Origin: Caballeronia sp. dw_19
GTDB lineage: Bacteria > Pseudomonadota > Gammaproteobacteria > Burkholderiales > Burkholderiaceae
Assembly (NCBI RefSeq): GCF_018449515.1
Contig: NZ_JAAVUQ010000007.1
Span: 248,001 to 312,000, forward strand
Direction of reading: 5' to 3'
DNA length: 64,000 nt
A program made the translations under genes and the position numbers. Under the pieces are notes generated by a model that saw nothing but the letters and a program-made list of their open reading frames with translations, did no database searches and was not told the DNA's origin. Positions 35,950-45,153 of the stretch are shown in pieces (within the stretch, counting starts at the first letter, position 1; each line of letters begins with the position of its first letter).

Positions 35950-36468
35950 TCAACCAAGCAAATCGTCGAGCCTGAAGCGCGCTATCCGGTAAATCTGCTG
36001 AAGACTTTCGCGTAGCTCGATGTCGCGGCCGTGATGCAACCGCGCCTCGAAATTCGCGATAATGCCGTGGCGATCAAATCCGCGCACAGCCAAAATAAAG
36101 GGAAATCCAAACTTCTCGCGGTACGCGGCGTTAAGCACCTGCAATCGGTCGAACTCTTCCTGCGTGCACAGATCGAGGCCGGCGCCGCTTTGCTCACGCG
36201 TGGATTCGTCCGTGAGTTCGCCCCGCACCGCAGCCTTGCCGGCAAGCTCGGGGTGGGCGTTGATCAAAGCCAGTTGTCGTGCGTTACCCGCCTGGTCGAC
36301 GATCGTCGTCATGACGTCGTGAAGCTGGTCGATGCTCGTGAACGGCCGCTTCCACAGCGCCGCCTCCGCCACCCACGGCGAGTGTTCGAAGATACCGGAA
36401 AGCGTGCTGATAAATGCGCCGGCAGGCAGCGCATTGAGCTGGTCCAACGTGATCCGCACGATACTCAT
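35950..36468 (-). CDS. uraD: OHCU decarboxylase
   Basis: The 172-residue protein has the OHCU decarboxylase signature: a helical fold with LSGIFEHSPWVAEAALWKRPF, LALINAHPELAGKAAV, SGAGLDLCTQEEFDRL and KFGFPFILAVRGFDRHGI. HPELAG contains the catalytic His and the Glu of the family. It converts OHCU to S-allantoin. Its start overlaps the end of puuE by four bases (ATGA, 36465-36468), so the two are translationally coupled. Confidence 0.95.
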   Translation of the reverse strand: MSIVRITLDQLNALPAGAFISTLSGIFEHSPWVAEAALWKRPFTSIDQLHDVMTTIVDQAGNARQLALINAHPELAGKAAVRGELTDESTREQSGAGLDLCTQEEFDRLQVLNAAYREKFGFPFILAVRGFDRHGIIANFEARLHHGRDIELRESLQQIYRIARFRLDDLLG

Positions 36469-37415
36469 GGCTTGGTCACTCCCGCCGTGCCTTCATACGG
36501 ATGATGCTCGCGCCAGTGCCGCGCAATATCGACCCGCCGTGTCACCCATACACGATCATATTGCTCGATGTGATCCAGGAAACGCTGCAGCGCACGGAAG
36601 CGTCCCGGGCGGCCCAGCAACCGGCAATGCATGCCGATGGACAACATTTTCGGCGCGTCGCTGCCTTCTTCGTAGAGCACGTCGAACGCGTCGCGCAAGT
36701 AGGTGAAAAACTGCTCCGCCGTGTTGAAACCTTGCGGCGTGGCAAAACGCATGTCGTTGGTGTCGAGCGTGTACGGCACGATCAGTTGCGGCACCTTCGC
36801 GCCGCCGCTGACCTCCACGTCCATCCAGAACGGCAGGTCGTCGCCGTAATAATCCGAGTCGTACAGAAAACCGCCATGCTCCGCGACCAGCCGGTGCGTG
36901 TTCGGACTGTCGCGCCCTGTGTACCAGCCGAGCGGCCGCACGCCCGTCCCGCGTTCAATGGCCTCCATGCCGAGCCGCATGTGCTCCGCTTCCTTCTCCG
37001 GCGACATGTCCTGATAGTGAATCCATCTGTACCCATGACACGCGATCTCATGCCCCAATTCGACGAACGCGCGCCCGAGATCCGGGTGACGCTCGATCGC
37101 CATGCCCACGCCGAACACGGTAAGCGGCAAGCCCCGTTTTTCGAACTCGCGAAGGATGCGCCAGACGCCGGCACGCGAGCCGTATTCGTAGATGGATTCC
37201 ATGCTCATGTGACGAGACGGATACGCAGCCGCGCCCACGATCTCCGACAGGAACTGTTCCGACGCCGGGTCGCCATGAAGTACGCAATTTTCCCCGCCTT
37301 CCTCGTAATTCAGCACGAATTGCACTGCAATGCGTGCGTCCCCGGGCCAATTCGGCTGCACGGGGTACCGGCCGTAGCCGATCAGGTCGCGTGGGTACTT
37401 CGATTCATTCGACAT
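36465..37415 (-). CDS. puuE: Allantoinase PuuE (polysaccharide-deacetylase fold)
   Basis: The ATG at 37413-37415 gives 316 residues starting MSNESKYPRDLIGYGRYPVQ; a 12-residue upstream extension in frame is not needed. The protein is a cofactor-light allantoinase of the carbohydrate esterase 4 fold, not the AllB amidohydrolase type: IAVQFVLNYEEGGENCVLHGD, ELGHEIACHGYRWIHYQDMS, RPLGWYTGRDSPNTHRL and YDSDYYGDDLPFW are typical. It opens allantoin to allantoate. It is the first of the puuE-uraD-alc-allA chain. Confidence 0.94.
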   Translation of the reverse strand: MSNESKYPRDLIGYGRYPVQPNWPGDARIAVQFVLNYEEGGENCVLHGDPASEQFLSEIVGAAAYPSRHMSMESIYEYGSRAGVWRILREFEKRGLPLTVFGVGMAIERHPDLGRAFVELGHEIACHGYRWIHYQDMSPEKEAEHMRLGMEAIERGTGVRPLGWYTGRDSPNTHRLVAEHGGFLYDSDYYGDDLPFWMDVEVSGGAKVPQLIVPYTLDTNDMRFATPQGFNTAEQFFTYLRDAFDVLYEEGSDAPKMLSIGMHCRLLGRPGRFRALQRFLDHIEQYDRVWVTRRVDIARHWREHHPYEGTAGVTKP

Positions 37416-37567
37416 GGCTGGATGAGTGCGTGGAAGTCGATGGAGCCGCACACGGTTACAGACTTACAGACCCGCGCGACGATGGGTCAGTTTAGCGAAA
37501 ACGCATCGTCACGCCCATATTCATACGCAGATATTGCGGGTCAGGCGAGATGTATGGTCCAGGCGTT

Positions 37568-38311
37568 TTATTGGGGTTTGCCTGGGCTATAAGCGGCTAG
37601 CGCGCCGTCATATTGCTTCGCTAGCGGGCGTGCATAGTCGCCGCGTTTCGACGTTCGCAGCTTTAGCGCAATCAGCGCTTCCGCCCATTTCACCGCGGTC
37701 GTTACGCCCTCGATGACCGGCGCGCCGATCGCATCTTCAATCTCGTGGCAAAACTCGGCCATGCCTGCGCAGCCCAGGACGATCGACTCCGCATCGTCTT
37801 CCGCCAAGGCCTTTCGACACTCTTCTATGATGATCGAGCGCGCCCTGGACCCGGGGATATCCAGGTCCAGCACCGCTACGTCGGTTGCACGGACGTTCTT
37901 GCAGAAACGCTTCATGCCGTAGCGCTCCGCCAGATGCCAGGACATCGTGCAGGTGCGCTTCAAGGTTGTCACCACGCTGAAACTCGGCGCTATGACGCTT
38001 GCCGCATGCATTGCCGCTTCCGCTATGCCGATGACCGGGCCTCTGGACAATTCTCTGGCCGCATATAACGCGGGGTCGCCGAAGCAGGCTATGACATACC
38101 CGTCCATGCCCTCTTTCTCACCCTTCTCAATCTCCTGCAGTAAGGCTAGCGATGCAAGCGCTTCGTCGTAGTAACCCTCGATAGAGGGCGGGCCCATTGA
38201 AGCACTTACGGAGATGATCTCCGTTCCTGTTGACGCTACTTCCCGGGCACAACGGTCCATCGCCAACGTCATGCGTTCCGTTGTGTTCGGGTTGATCAGC
38301 TTGATGCGCAT
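37568..38311 (-). CDS. Asp/Glu/hydantoin racemase family protein, probable allantoin racemase
   Basis: The 247-residue protein has the hydantoin racemase pattern: MRIKLINPNTTERMTLAMDR, a first catalytic Cys in DGYVIACFGDPALYAAREL and a second in SIVLGCAGMAEF. Members racemise 5-substituted hydantoins or allantoin. Between the NCS1 permease and puuE genes, the natural role is interconversion of R- and S-allantoin so that both enantiomers enter the allantoinase step. It lies 152 bases before puuE and 147 after the permease gene on the same strand. A true hydantoinase is absent here. Confidence 0.85.
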   Translation of the reverse strand: MRIKLINPNTTERMTLAMDRCAREVASTGTEIISVSASMGPPSIEGYYDEALASLALLQEIEKGEKEGMDGYVIACFGDPALYAARELSRGPVIGIAEAAMHAASVIAPSFSVVTTLKRTCTMSWHLAERYGMKRFCKNVRATDVAVLDLDIPGSRARSIIIEECRKALAEDDAESIVLGCAGMAEFCHEIEDAIGAPVIEGVTTAVKWAEALIALKLRTSKRGDYARPLAKQYDGALAAYSPGKPQ

Positions 38312-38458
38312 TTGGTTCTTCCTTTATTTCCTGCAAGCGCCATTTTATTCGGATTACATAGTATTTATACAAACCCTTGCTTGCATTGTTGCTCGCAGTC
38401 GCCATCGCATCCCGGGAATCCCTGATGCGATGGCCCGCCTGTCGACCCACTTGTGCTC

Positions 38459-39973
38459 CTAAGCGAAATTCGATACCGAGTTCTTGTCCGCGATGATCCT
38501 GTAGAACAGCGCACCTAATCCCGCGCCTATGAACCACGAGAAGTTACCGGCGCCTTCAAGGGACGGCAGCATCACGCAGGCCACGGCGATGGCCGCCGCC
38601 GGCAGCAACGCACCCACCGCGCGCCAGTTCACGCCGTTGCTATACCAGTAGCGCCCCGTTTCCGAGGTCGTGTACAACTCCTCGACCTTGAACTTGCCAC
38701 GCTTCATCAGGTAGAAATCCACGATCAGCACGCCATACAATGGACCGATGAAACTGCCGAGCACATCGAGCGTGTAGTGGATCACCGCAGGGTTGTTGAA
38801 GAGGTTCCACGGCGTGATGAAGATCGATGCCACCGCGGCCATCATCCCGCCCATCCGCCAACTGATCAGGCGCGGCGCGACGTTCGAAAAATCAAAAGCC
38901 GGTGACACGAAATTCGCCACAATGTTGATACCAATGGTCGCTATCGTGAAAGTCAGCGCGCCCAGGATCACCGCCGTCGGCTGATCGATACGCCCTACCG
39001 TTTCTACAGGGTCCGTGATCAACTGGCCAAAGACCGGCAAGGTCGCGGCAGTCGTCACAACCGTCACCAGCGAGAACGCCAGGAAGTTGACCGGCAAGCC
39101 CCAGAAGTTGCCGCGCTTCACGCTCTTGAAACTCTGGCAGTAACGCGAGAAGTCGCCGAAATTCAACATCGGACCGGAGAAGTACGAGACCACCAGGGAT
39201 ATGGCCGTGATCATGACCGGCACGACTTCCAGACCGTGGTACTTCACGCCGCCCAGGTTCAGGCCAATGTTGCGCCAGCCCGCACGCCACACCATGTAAC
39301 CAGCCAAAATGAACATCACCACGTAGACCGCCGGACCCGCGAAGTCGATGAACTTCTTGATCATCTCCATCCCGCGCCAGAACACCACGGCCTGCAACAC
39401 CCACAACAGCATGAACCCGGCCCAGCCCACTGCCGACAACCCGGCGAAACCGTATTTGTGGACATCGGCATAAGGCATCCATTGGGGCATGAATTTCAGC
39501 ACCACGATCACCAGCGCACTCGATGCCAGGAAGGTCTGGATTCCATACCATGCCACTGCGATCAAGCCACGAATCACAGCGGGAAGGTTCGCCCCCAGCA
39601 CGCCGAAAGTCACGCGGCATGCCACCGGATACGGAACGCCCGCCTGCTGGCTCGGCTTGGCGATGAGGTTGCACAGCAAATTCACAATGCCGATTCCAAC
39701 AAGTAATGAAACCAGCACCTGCCAACTCGTCAGCCCCAACGCAAACAAGCTCCCCGCGAACACGTAACCACCCACGCTATGCACGTCGGACATCCAGAAC
39801 GCAAAGATGTTGTACGCACTCCATGTCTGGTGTTTGAGCGGCGCAAGGTCATCGTTATAGAGCCGGTCGCTGTATCCGGCCGGATGGTCAGGATCCCTAC
39901 CTGAATCACTGCCGGAATCGTTGCCGTAGGAAGGTATTGCCGCACTACCCGGGGTCGCACTTAACTGAACCAT
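38459..39973 (-). CDS. NCS1 nucleobase:cation symporter (allantoin/hydantoin-type permease)
   Basis: The start at ATG 39971-39973 is supported by AAGGAGAAG upstream and gives 504 residues with about 12 membrane helices. NCS1 family features are visible: DLAPLKHQTWSAYNIFAFWM, GVPYPVACRVTFGVLGANLP and NFLAFSLVTVV. The family imports uracil, allantoin, hydantoins, cytosine or purines by cation symport. Gene order (permease, racemase, allantoinase) favours allantoin or a related ureide. It is the first gene of the minus-strand run that ends with allA. Confidence 0.9.
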   Translation of the reverse strand: MVQLSATPGSAAIPSYGNDSGSDSGRDPDHPAGYSDRLYNDDLAPLKHQTWSAYNIFAFWMSDVHSVGGYVFAGSLFALGLTSWQVLVSLLVGIGIVNLLCNLIAKPSQQAGVPYPVACRVTFGVLGANLPAVIRGLIAVAWYGIQTFLASSALVIVVLKFMPQWMPYADVHKYGFAGLSAVGWAGFMLLWVLQAVVFWRGMEMIKKFIDFAGPAVYVVMFILAGYMVWRAGWRNIGLNLGGVKYHGLEVVPVMITAISLVVSYFSGPMLNFGDFSRYCQSFKSVKRGNFWGLPVNFLAFSLVTVVTTAATLPVFGQLITDPVETVGRIDQPTAVILGALTFTIATIGINIVANFVSPAFDFSNVAPRLISWRMGGMMAAVASIFITPWNLFNNPAVIHYTLDVLGSFIGPLYGVLIVDFYLMKRGKFKVEELYTTSETGRYWYSNGVNWRAVGALLPAAAIAVACVMLPSLEGAGNFSWFIGAGLGALFYRIIADKNSVSNFA

Positions 39974-40324
39974 GACTTCTCCTTGAATGAGCTCGGCAAT
40001 CAAGCCGCAAATAGTCGACTTCGTATAGCTTTCGTATAGCAATACGCACCGTCGCGTGGTCAACGCGCAGCGCTTTCTTGTCGGTATGGGCTAGCCGTCC
40101 TGCAGCCGCGGGCGAACCCGCGACCAGACACAATTCATCCACTCGGCACGCGCAATAACGCGCATGCGTCCACGGAAAAGGCATGGTGAAAACCACACGT
40201 TCATTGAATGAACACGGGCTTTTTAAATTCGTTCGGCTTTCAGATATTGGTAGTGTTGGTGGTACTGGTATTGCGTCGCGCCCGGAGAATGGTCGCGCGG
40301 TGTTGCTGAAAATCAGGCCTGCAG
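39974..40324. other. Promoter region of the NCS1 permease gene
   Basis: About 350 bases without a gene. CGTATAGC occurs twice (40021-40028 and 40032-40039) with an 11-base period, a possible regulator site about 50 bases upstream of the permease start. Confidence 0.4.
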
Positions 40325-41083
40325 TCAGGCGCTTTTATCGCGCTCACTTACCTTTGGCTTCGAAAAGACTTCACGTAAATCGACCGCGCCGCGTGCGGGC
40401 CGGTCCAGCATCTTCAGTTCGACTTCCTGCAAGTGGCGCGCCATCAGTTCGGCGGCCTTGGGACCGTCGCCCGCATCGAGCGCGGCCAGGATATGTTCGT
40501 GATCTTCAAAGCTGCACGAGCTTTTTCCAAGCGACTCATACAGCGCCGATATCAGCGTGGAGCGCGCCACCAGCCCCGACAAGCATTCGCACAACACGGT
40601 GTTGCCGGTGAGTTGCGCAAGCTCTGTGTGGAACTCGCCGGACAGCCGTATCCATGACGAAAAATCGTGGCTCTCATAGGCCTTGCGTTCACGTCCGATC
40701 GTTGCGCTGATCGACTTGAGCCGGCGCGTGCCATGCCCGGTACAGATCCGCTCGACGACCGCCATTTCGATGATTCGCCGCATCTCGAACACTTCGTGCA
40801 CTTCCTGCACCGAAGGGCTAGCGACGAACGCGCCACGGTTCGGTTCGAGGTCGACCAGCCGTTCGCTCGCGAGTTGCGCCAGCGCCAGGCGCACAGTCCC
40901 GCGCTTTACGTCAAATACTTCGCATAACTGTGCTTCTGTCAGCTTCGCGCCTGGAGCTAGGCGGTGTTCGAGAATGGCGTCGCGAATATTCGCCGCAATC
41001 GACTCCGCCGTCGCGGCCGCGACCGAAGCCGCAGTGCCAATGACGCTTACCTTCGACAAATCTTTCAATTTCGATTCGGACAT
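40325..41083 (-). CDS. GntR family (FadR/FCD subgroup) transcriptional regulator
   Basis: The 252-residue protein has an N-terminal winged helix (AANIRDAILEHRLAPGAKLT, CEVFDVKRGTVRLALAQLAS) and an all-helical FCD ligand domain (VHEVFEMRRIIEMAVVERI, WIRLSGEFHTELAQLTGNTV, EDHEHILAALDAGDGPKAAE). The FCD metal-site residues (Asp/His in SGEFH and EDHEH) look intact. It precedes the NCS1-racemase-puuE-uraD-alc-allA genes on the same strand and is likely their regulator, answering to a purine-degradation intermediate. A palindrome lies in its own promoter. Confidence 0.93.
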   Translation of the reverse strand: MSESKLKDLSKVSVIGTAASVAAATAESIAANIRDAILEHRLAPGAKLTEAQLCEVFDVKRGTVRLALAQLASERLVDLEPNRGAFVASPSVQEVHEVFEMRRIIEMAVVERICTGHGTRRLKSISATIGRERKAYESHDFSSWIRLSGEFHTELAQLTGNTVLCECLSGLVARSTLISALYESLGKSSCSFEDHEHILAALDAGDGPKAAELMARHLQEVELKMLDRPARGAVDLREVFSKPKVSERDKSA

Positions 41084-41107
41084 AGTCGTGTTCGCTCTAT
41101 GTGATAC

Positions 41108-41135
41108 ATCTTATGACAGACATAAAAACTGTCAA
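41108..41135 (-). promoter_or_regulatory. Promoter and candidate autoregulatory operator of the GntR gene
   Basis: On the minus strand TTGACA (41130-41135), 16 bases, TAAGAT (41108-41113). The perfect inverted repeat TGACAG-N9-CTGTCA (41114-41134 on the plus strand) fills the -35 to -10 spacer, where a bound regulator would block polymerase. This suits autoregulation by the adjacent GntR protein. Confidence 0.5.
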
Positions 41136-41316
41136 CAATTTCAGATAAATTTTTTCACTATGGACCGCAATTTTCCCAAGCCTGTTGCTCTGAACCTTGC
41201 CATACAAGGGTTTTGGCTAATTATCTAAGCGAATAAAACCAAATTTGGCGGTGTTTTTGTTGACAATCCAATGCACGTTATTCGTGCGAACACGCTCAAA
41301 AGCGGTGCGCCGAACG

Positions 41317-41341
41317 AAAAAAAAGCGCCCTTGCGGGCGCT
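41317..41341 (-). terminator. Terminator of the ldcA-like gene
   Basis: On the minus strand AGCGCCC-GCAA-GGGCGCT followed by a run of about seven to eight T (plus-strand A at 41317-41323). It is located 23 bases beyond the LD-carboxypeptidase stop at 41364. Confidence 0.88.
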
Positions 41342-41363
41342 CGTTCGAATTGCGTGAAACCTG

Positions 41364-42290
41364 CTATGCCAAGTAGGGATAGTCAGAAAGCTTCATTTCA
41401 AATCCATGCGACCGCGCCACCAGATGCGCAGTCGCACCGAACGGCAGCGTCAGCAATTCGGGCACGTGCCCGAATTGCAATCCTGTCACAACGGGAATTC
41501 GGATCACCGACCTGACTTGTTCGAGCATCGTCTCGAACGTATAGCCGTTGTCGTACTCCGACAGCCTTCCGCCCGTGAATTCGCCCAGCACCAGTGCCTG
41601 CTGCCGCGCGAGAATCCCCGACTGGTGCAACTGGTAAATCATGCGTTCAACACGATAAGGATGCTCGTTCACATCTTCGATGAACAGGATCCCCCCCTCC
41701 ACCGGCGGCATGTACCGCGTGCCGATCAACGACGCAATAATCGCCAGATTGCCACCCCACAACATGCCGGTGACATCGACGGACTGGACCTGCGGCACAT
41801 GGCTCGTCACCTTGAACGACGAGTGCGTGATCGCATTCCAGAAATGCTCCATCGTGAACGCGCTCGGCTCTTCCGCGCCGAAATCAGCAGCCAGCATCGG
41901 GCCGCCAAAGCTTTTCACGCCGGCCAGCGCGTACAGCGCCAACTGGATCGCGGTGAAGTCGCTATGGCCCACAATCGCTATCGGCTGGTCCTGCAAGCGG
42001 CGCTGCAGGCCCTCGTAGTCCAGGCCATGAAGAATGCGTGTAGCACCGTAACCGCCGCGCACCGCCAATACGATGTCAGGCAGAGGACGCGCCGGATCGG
42101 CAAGCCGGTTCAGGTCCGCGGCACGTTCGCCGTCGGTGCCGCCGAAGCGTTGGTAACGACGGTGCGCCGCCGACCCGTTTTCCAGCCGATGCCCTTGCGC
42201 GCGCAGGCGTTCCATCGCGCGCCCAACCACTTCAGAGTCGGGGTAACCCGAAGGTGCGACGAGATCGATGGTACGTGCCGGATGGGTCAT
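41364..42290 (-). CDS. LD-carboxypeptidase (peptidase S66)
   Basis: The 308-residue cytoplasmic enzyme starts IDLVAPSGYPD and has the S66 features: VRGGYGATRIL, the nucleophile Ser in GHSDFTA, MLWGGNLAIIASLIGT with a conserved Gly-rich stretch, and GGILFIEDVNEHPY with Glu/His residues near the end. It removes the terminal D-Ala from murein tetrapeptide during recycling. Its start overlaps the tadA stop by four bases (ATGA at 42287-42290), so it is translated with tadA. Confidence 0.92.
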   Translation of the reverse strand: MTHPARTIDLVAPSGYPDSEVVGRAMERLRAQGHRLENGSAAHRRYQRFGGTDGERAADLNRLADPARPLPDIVLAVRGGYGATRILHGLDYEGLQRRLQDQPIAIVGHSDFTAIQLALYALAGVKSFGGPMLAADFGAEEPSAFTMEHFWNAITHSSFKVTSHVPQVQSVDVTGMLWGGNLAIIASLIGTRYMPPVEGGILFIEDVNEHPYRVERMIYQLHQSGILARQQALVLGEFTGGRLSEYDNGYTFETMLEQVRSVIRIPVVTGLQFGHVPELLTLPFGATAHLVARSHGFEMKLSDYPYLA

Positions 42291-42853
42291 GAGCGAATGG
42301 AAAGTGGATCGATGGAATCGGGTAGTACGGCGTTGCGGGCATCGCGCGCCTCACGCGCCGCGCGCCGGCGTTCAGCGAAAAAGCTGCGCAGCGCGTCGGC
42401 ACATTCGTCGCCGAGCACCCCGCCCGTAACGCTTGTGTGGTGGTTCAGATTACCGATGGCAAATGCGTCGACAACGCTCCCGCACGCGCCCGTCTTCGGA
42501 TCGTGCGCGCCGAACACCACGCGCGCAATCCGCGCGTGCATGATCGCGCCGGCGCACATGATGCAGGGTTCAAGCGTGACGTAGAGTTCGCAGCCCGGCA
42601 ACCGGTAGTTTTCAAGCGCCAGGGACCCCGCGCGCAACGCAGCCATTTCGGCGTGCGCCGACGGATCATGAGCACCGATCGGATGATTGAAGCCGGTTGC
42701 AATGACTTCATCGCCGCGAACCAGAACCGCGCCGACCGGCACTTCGCCCAACGCACGCGCTTGCTCCGCGGCAGCTTGCGCGAGCGCCATGAAACGGCGG
42801 TCGCGTTCTGCGGCGGCCGTCGAGGCGAGATCGGTTGCGGGCGTGAGGGTCAC
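42287..42853 (-). CDS. tadA: tRNA-specific adenosine deaminase TadA
   Basis: The 188-residue enzyme has the zinc-binding CDA motifs: HAE with H67 and the proton-shuttling E69, and PCIMC with C97 and C100. It deaminates A34 of tRNA-Arg(ACG) to inosine. The GEVPVGAVLVRGDEVIATGF start motif is typical. The N-terminus has about 20 extra residues, and the tail is a basic helix. It overlaps DUF1992 (start) and LD-carboxypeptidase (end) by four bases each, indicating one tightly coupled operon. Confidence 0.95.
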   Translation of the reverse strand: MTLTPATDLASTAAAERDRRFMALAQAAAEQARALGEVPVGAVLVRGDEVIATGFNHPIGAHDPSAHAEMAALRAGSLALENYRLPGCELYVTLEPCIMCAGAIMHARIARVVFGAHDPKTGACGSVVDAFAIGNLNHHTSVTGGVLGDECADALRSFFAERRRAAREARDARNAVLPDSIDPLSIRS

Positions 42854-43260
42854 TTTTCAGTGGCCTCGGCTTGTGCATTCCTGTCGCTCTCCGAGAGACG
42901 CTCGGACAAACGTTCGGCAATGCGCCGCCGGTATTCAAGCGGCACGACAGTGCTGCTGCCGCGCAAGGATTCCAGCGCCATATCGAGCGCCAGCATCTTC
43001 GCTTGCAGCTTGCGGCGGGTAGCTGGATCTTCGGTGCTGCCCGCTTCGTGTTGCAAATCGCGAAGCGCGCGCAAATGTTCGACAGCAGGCGGCACGAAAC
43101 CGGCATTTTTCATAATGCGGTTGGCAACGCGGACTTCCTCGGGGACCAAGGCGTCGTCGTCGAGCTCGAGCGGCTCGCCCGCGCCGGGCAGATTGTCGAA
43201 TTCGCCGCGCGCGGCAGCGGCCGAAATTCGCTGTTCGACCAGGGCATCTAGCAGTTTCAT
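42850..43260 (-). CDS. DUF1992 (DnaJ-homologue-type) protein
   Basis: The 136-residue protein has the DUF1992 start (MKLLDALVEQRISAAAARGE, FDNLPGAGEPLELDDDALVPE). A second segment (VRVANRIMKNAGFVPPAVEH) follows, and then helical sequence. It is annotated in other species as a DnaJ homologue subfamily C member but lacks a J domain. It is soluble and of unknown role. It begins the DUF1992-tadA-LD-carboxypeptidase operon. Confidence 0.88.
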   Translation of the reverse strand: MKLLDALVEQRISAAAARGEFDNLPGAGEPLELDDDALVPEEVRVANRIMKNAGFVPPAVEHLRALRDLQHEAGSTEDPATRRKLQAKMLALDMALESLRGSSTVVPLEYRRRIAERLSERLSESDRNAQAEATEK

Positions 43261-43530
43261 CGGCGTTTTAGGTGCCGGCGACCGGTCTGTCGAACGTTTG
43301 ACGAGGAACGTTATCGAGCAGCAGGATCAAGCCGGACTGTCACGTTTTGAGGGTTGCGCTTCGCGGCGTCATTCACGTTCAACGGTTCAACGCGCCGCCG
43401 GCTGCGTGGGAAGCCGGGTGAGCGATCCCGGCGCAACGCGCTTCGGGGATGCCTACTAGCAAGTTGGCATTCTATCAGGCGGCCCACGCACGGGCGGTTC
43501 ACGCCCGGCAGAGCACCTTACAAAGCTGGA

Positions 43531-44291
43531 CTAGGCCAGATCGATGGCCTTGCGTCGATAACCTTCCGTAGCAAGCAACAGGCTTCGTGTGTATTCATGC
43601 GCCACGTTTTGCTCGCGGACGGCTTCAATGGAAAGCTGCTCCACGATCTCGCCATCGCGCATCACCGCGACCCGCTGGCATAAAAAACCAACCACCGCCA
43701 TGTTGTGACTGACGAGGATCATCGTGAGATGGCGTTCGCGATGCAGCCGCCGCAGCAGGTTCAGGATTTCGGCCTGCACGGACACGTCGAGCGCGGAAGT
43801 CGGCTCGTCGAGCAGCAGCACGCGTGGCTCCACGATCAACGCCCGCGCAATCGCCACACGCTGGCGCTGCCCGCCCGACAACTGATGCGCATACCGGAAC
43901 CGGAACGCGGGCCCGAGGCCGACCTCCCGCAAGGCGTCGAGAATGCGGGCATCGTGGCGATCCATGCGATTGATGGTGAGCGGCTCCCGCAGCGTCTGGT
44001 CCACGGTGAAGCGCGGATACAGCGATCCGTACGGGTCCTGGAACACCATCTGCACTTCGCGCCTGAACGCGCGGTCGATGTGTCTGCCGAGCGTGTGACG
44101 ACCAATCCGCATTGATCCGCTGGCGATGGGTACGAGCCCGGTCAGCGCGCGAAGCACGGTGGATTTGCCGGAACCCGATTCCCCGACAAGCCCGAACACC
44201 TCCCCTTCGCCGACATGAAACGTCGCCGAGCGAACTGCATCGGCGAAACCGGTTTTCGTTTTGAAGCGTACCTGTACCTCGTTTGCTTCGA

Positions 44292-44295
<4 letters not shown>
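43531..44295 (-). CDS. ddpF: Dipeptide ABC transporter ATPase (DdpF-like)
   Basis: The ATG at 44293-44295 gives 254 residues; upstream frame is shadow of ddpD. It shows Walker A GESGSGKST, Q-loop MVFQDPYGSLYPR, signature QLSGGQRQRVAIARAL, Walker [12 protein letters not shown], and switch His in LVSHNMAVV. The usual C-terminal HEYTRSLL is present. It pairs with the DdpD-like ATPase, overlapping it by four bases (44292-44295). It ends the operon. Confidence 0.9.
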
Positions 44296-45152
<857 letters not shown>

Positions 45153-45153
45153 G

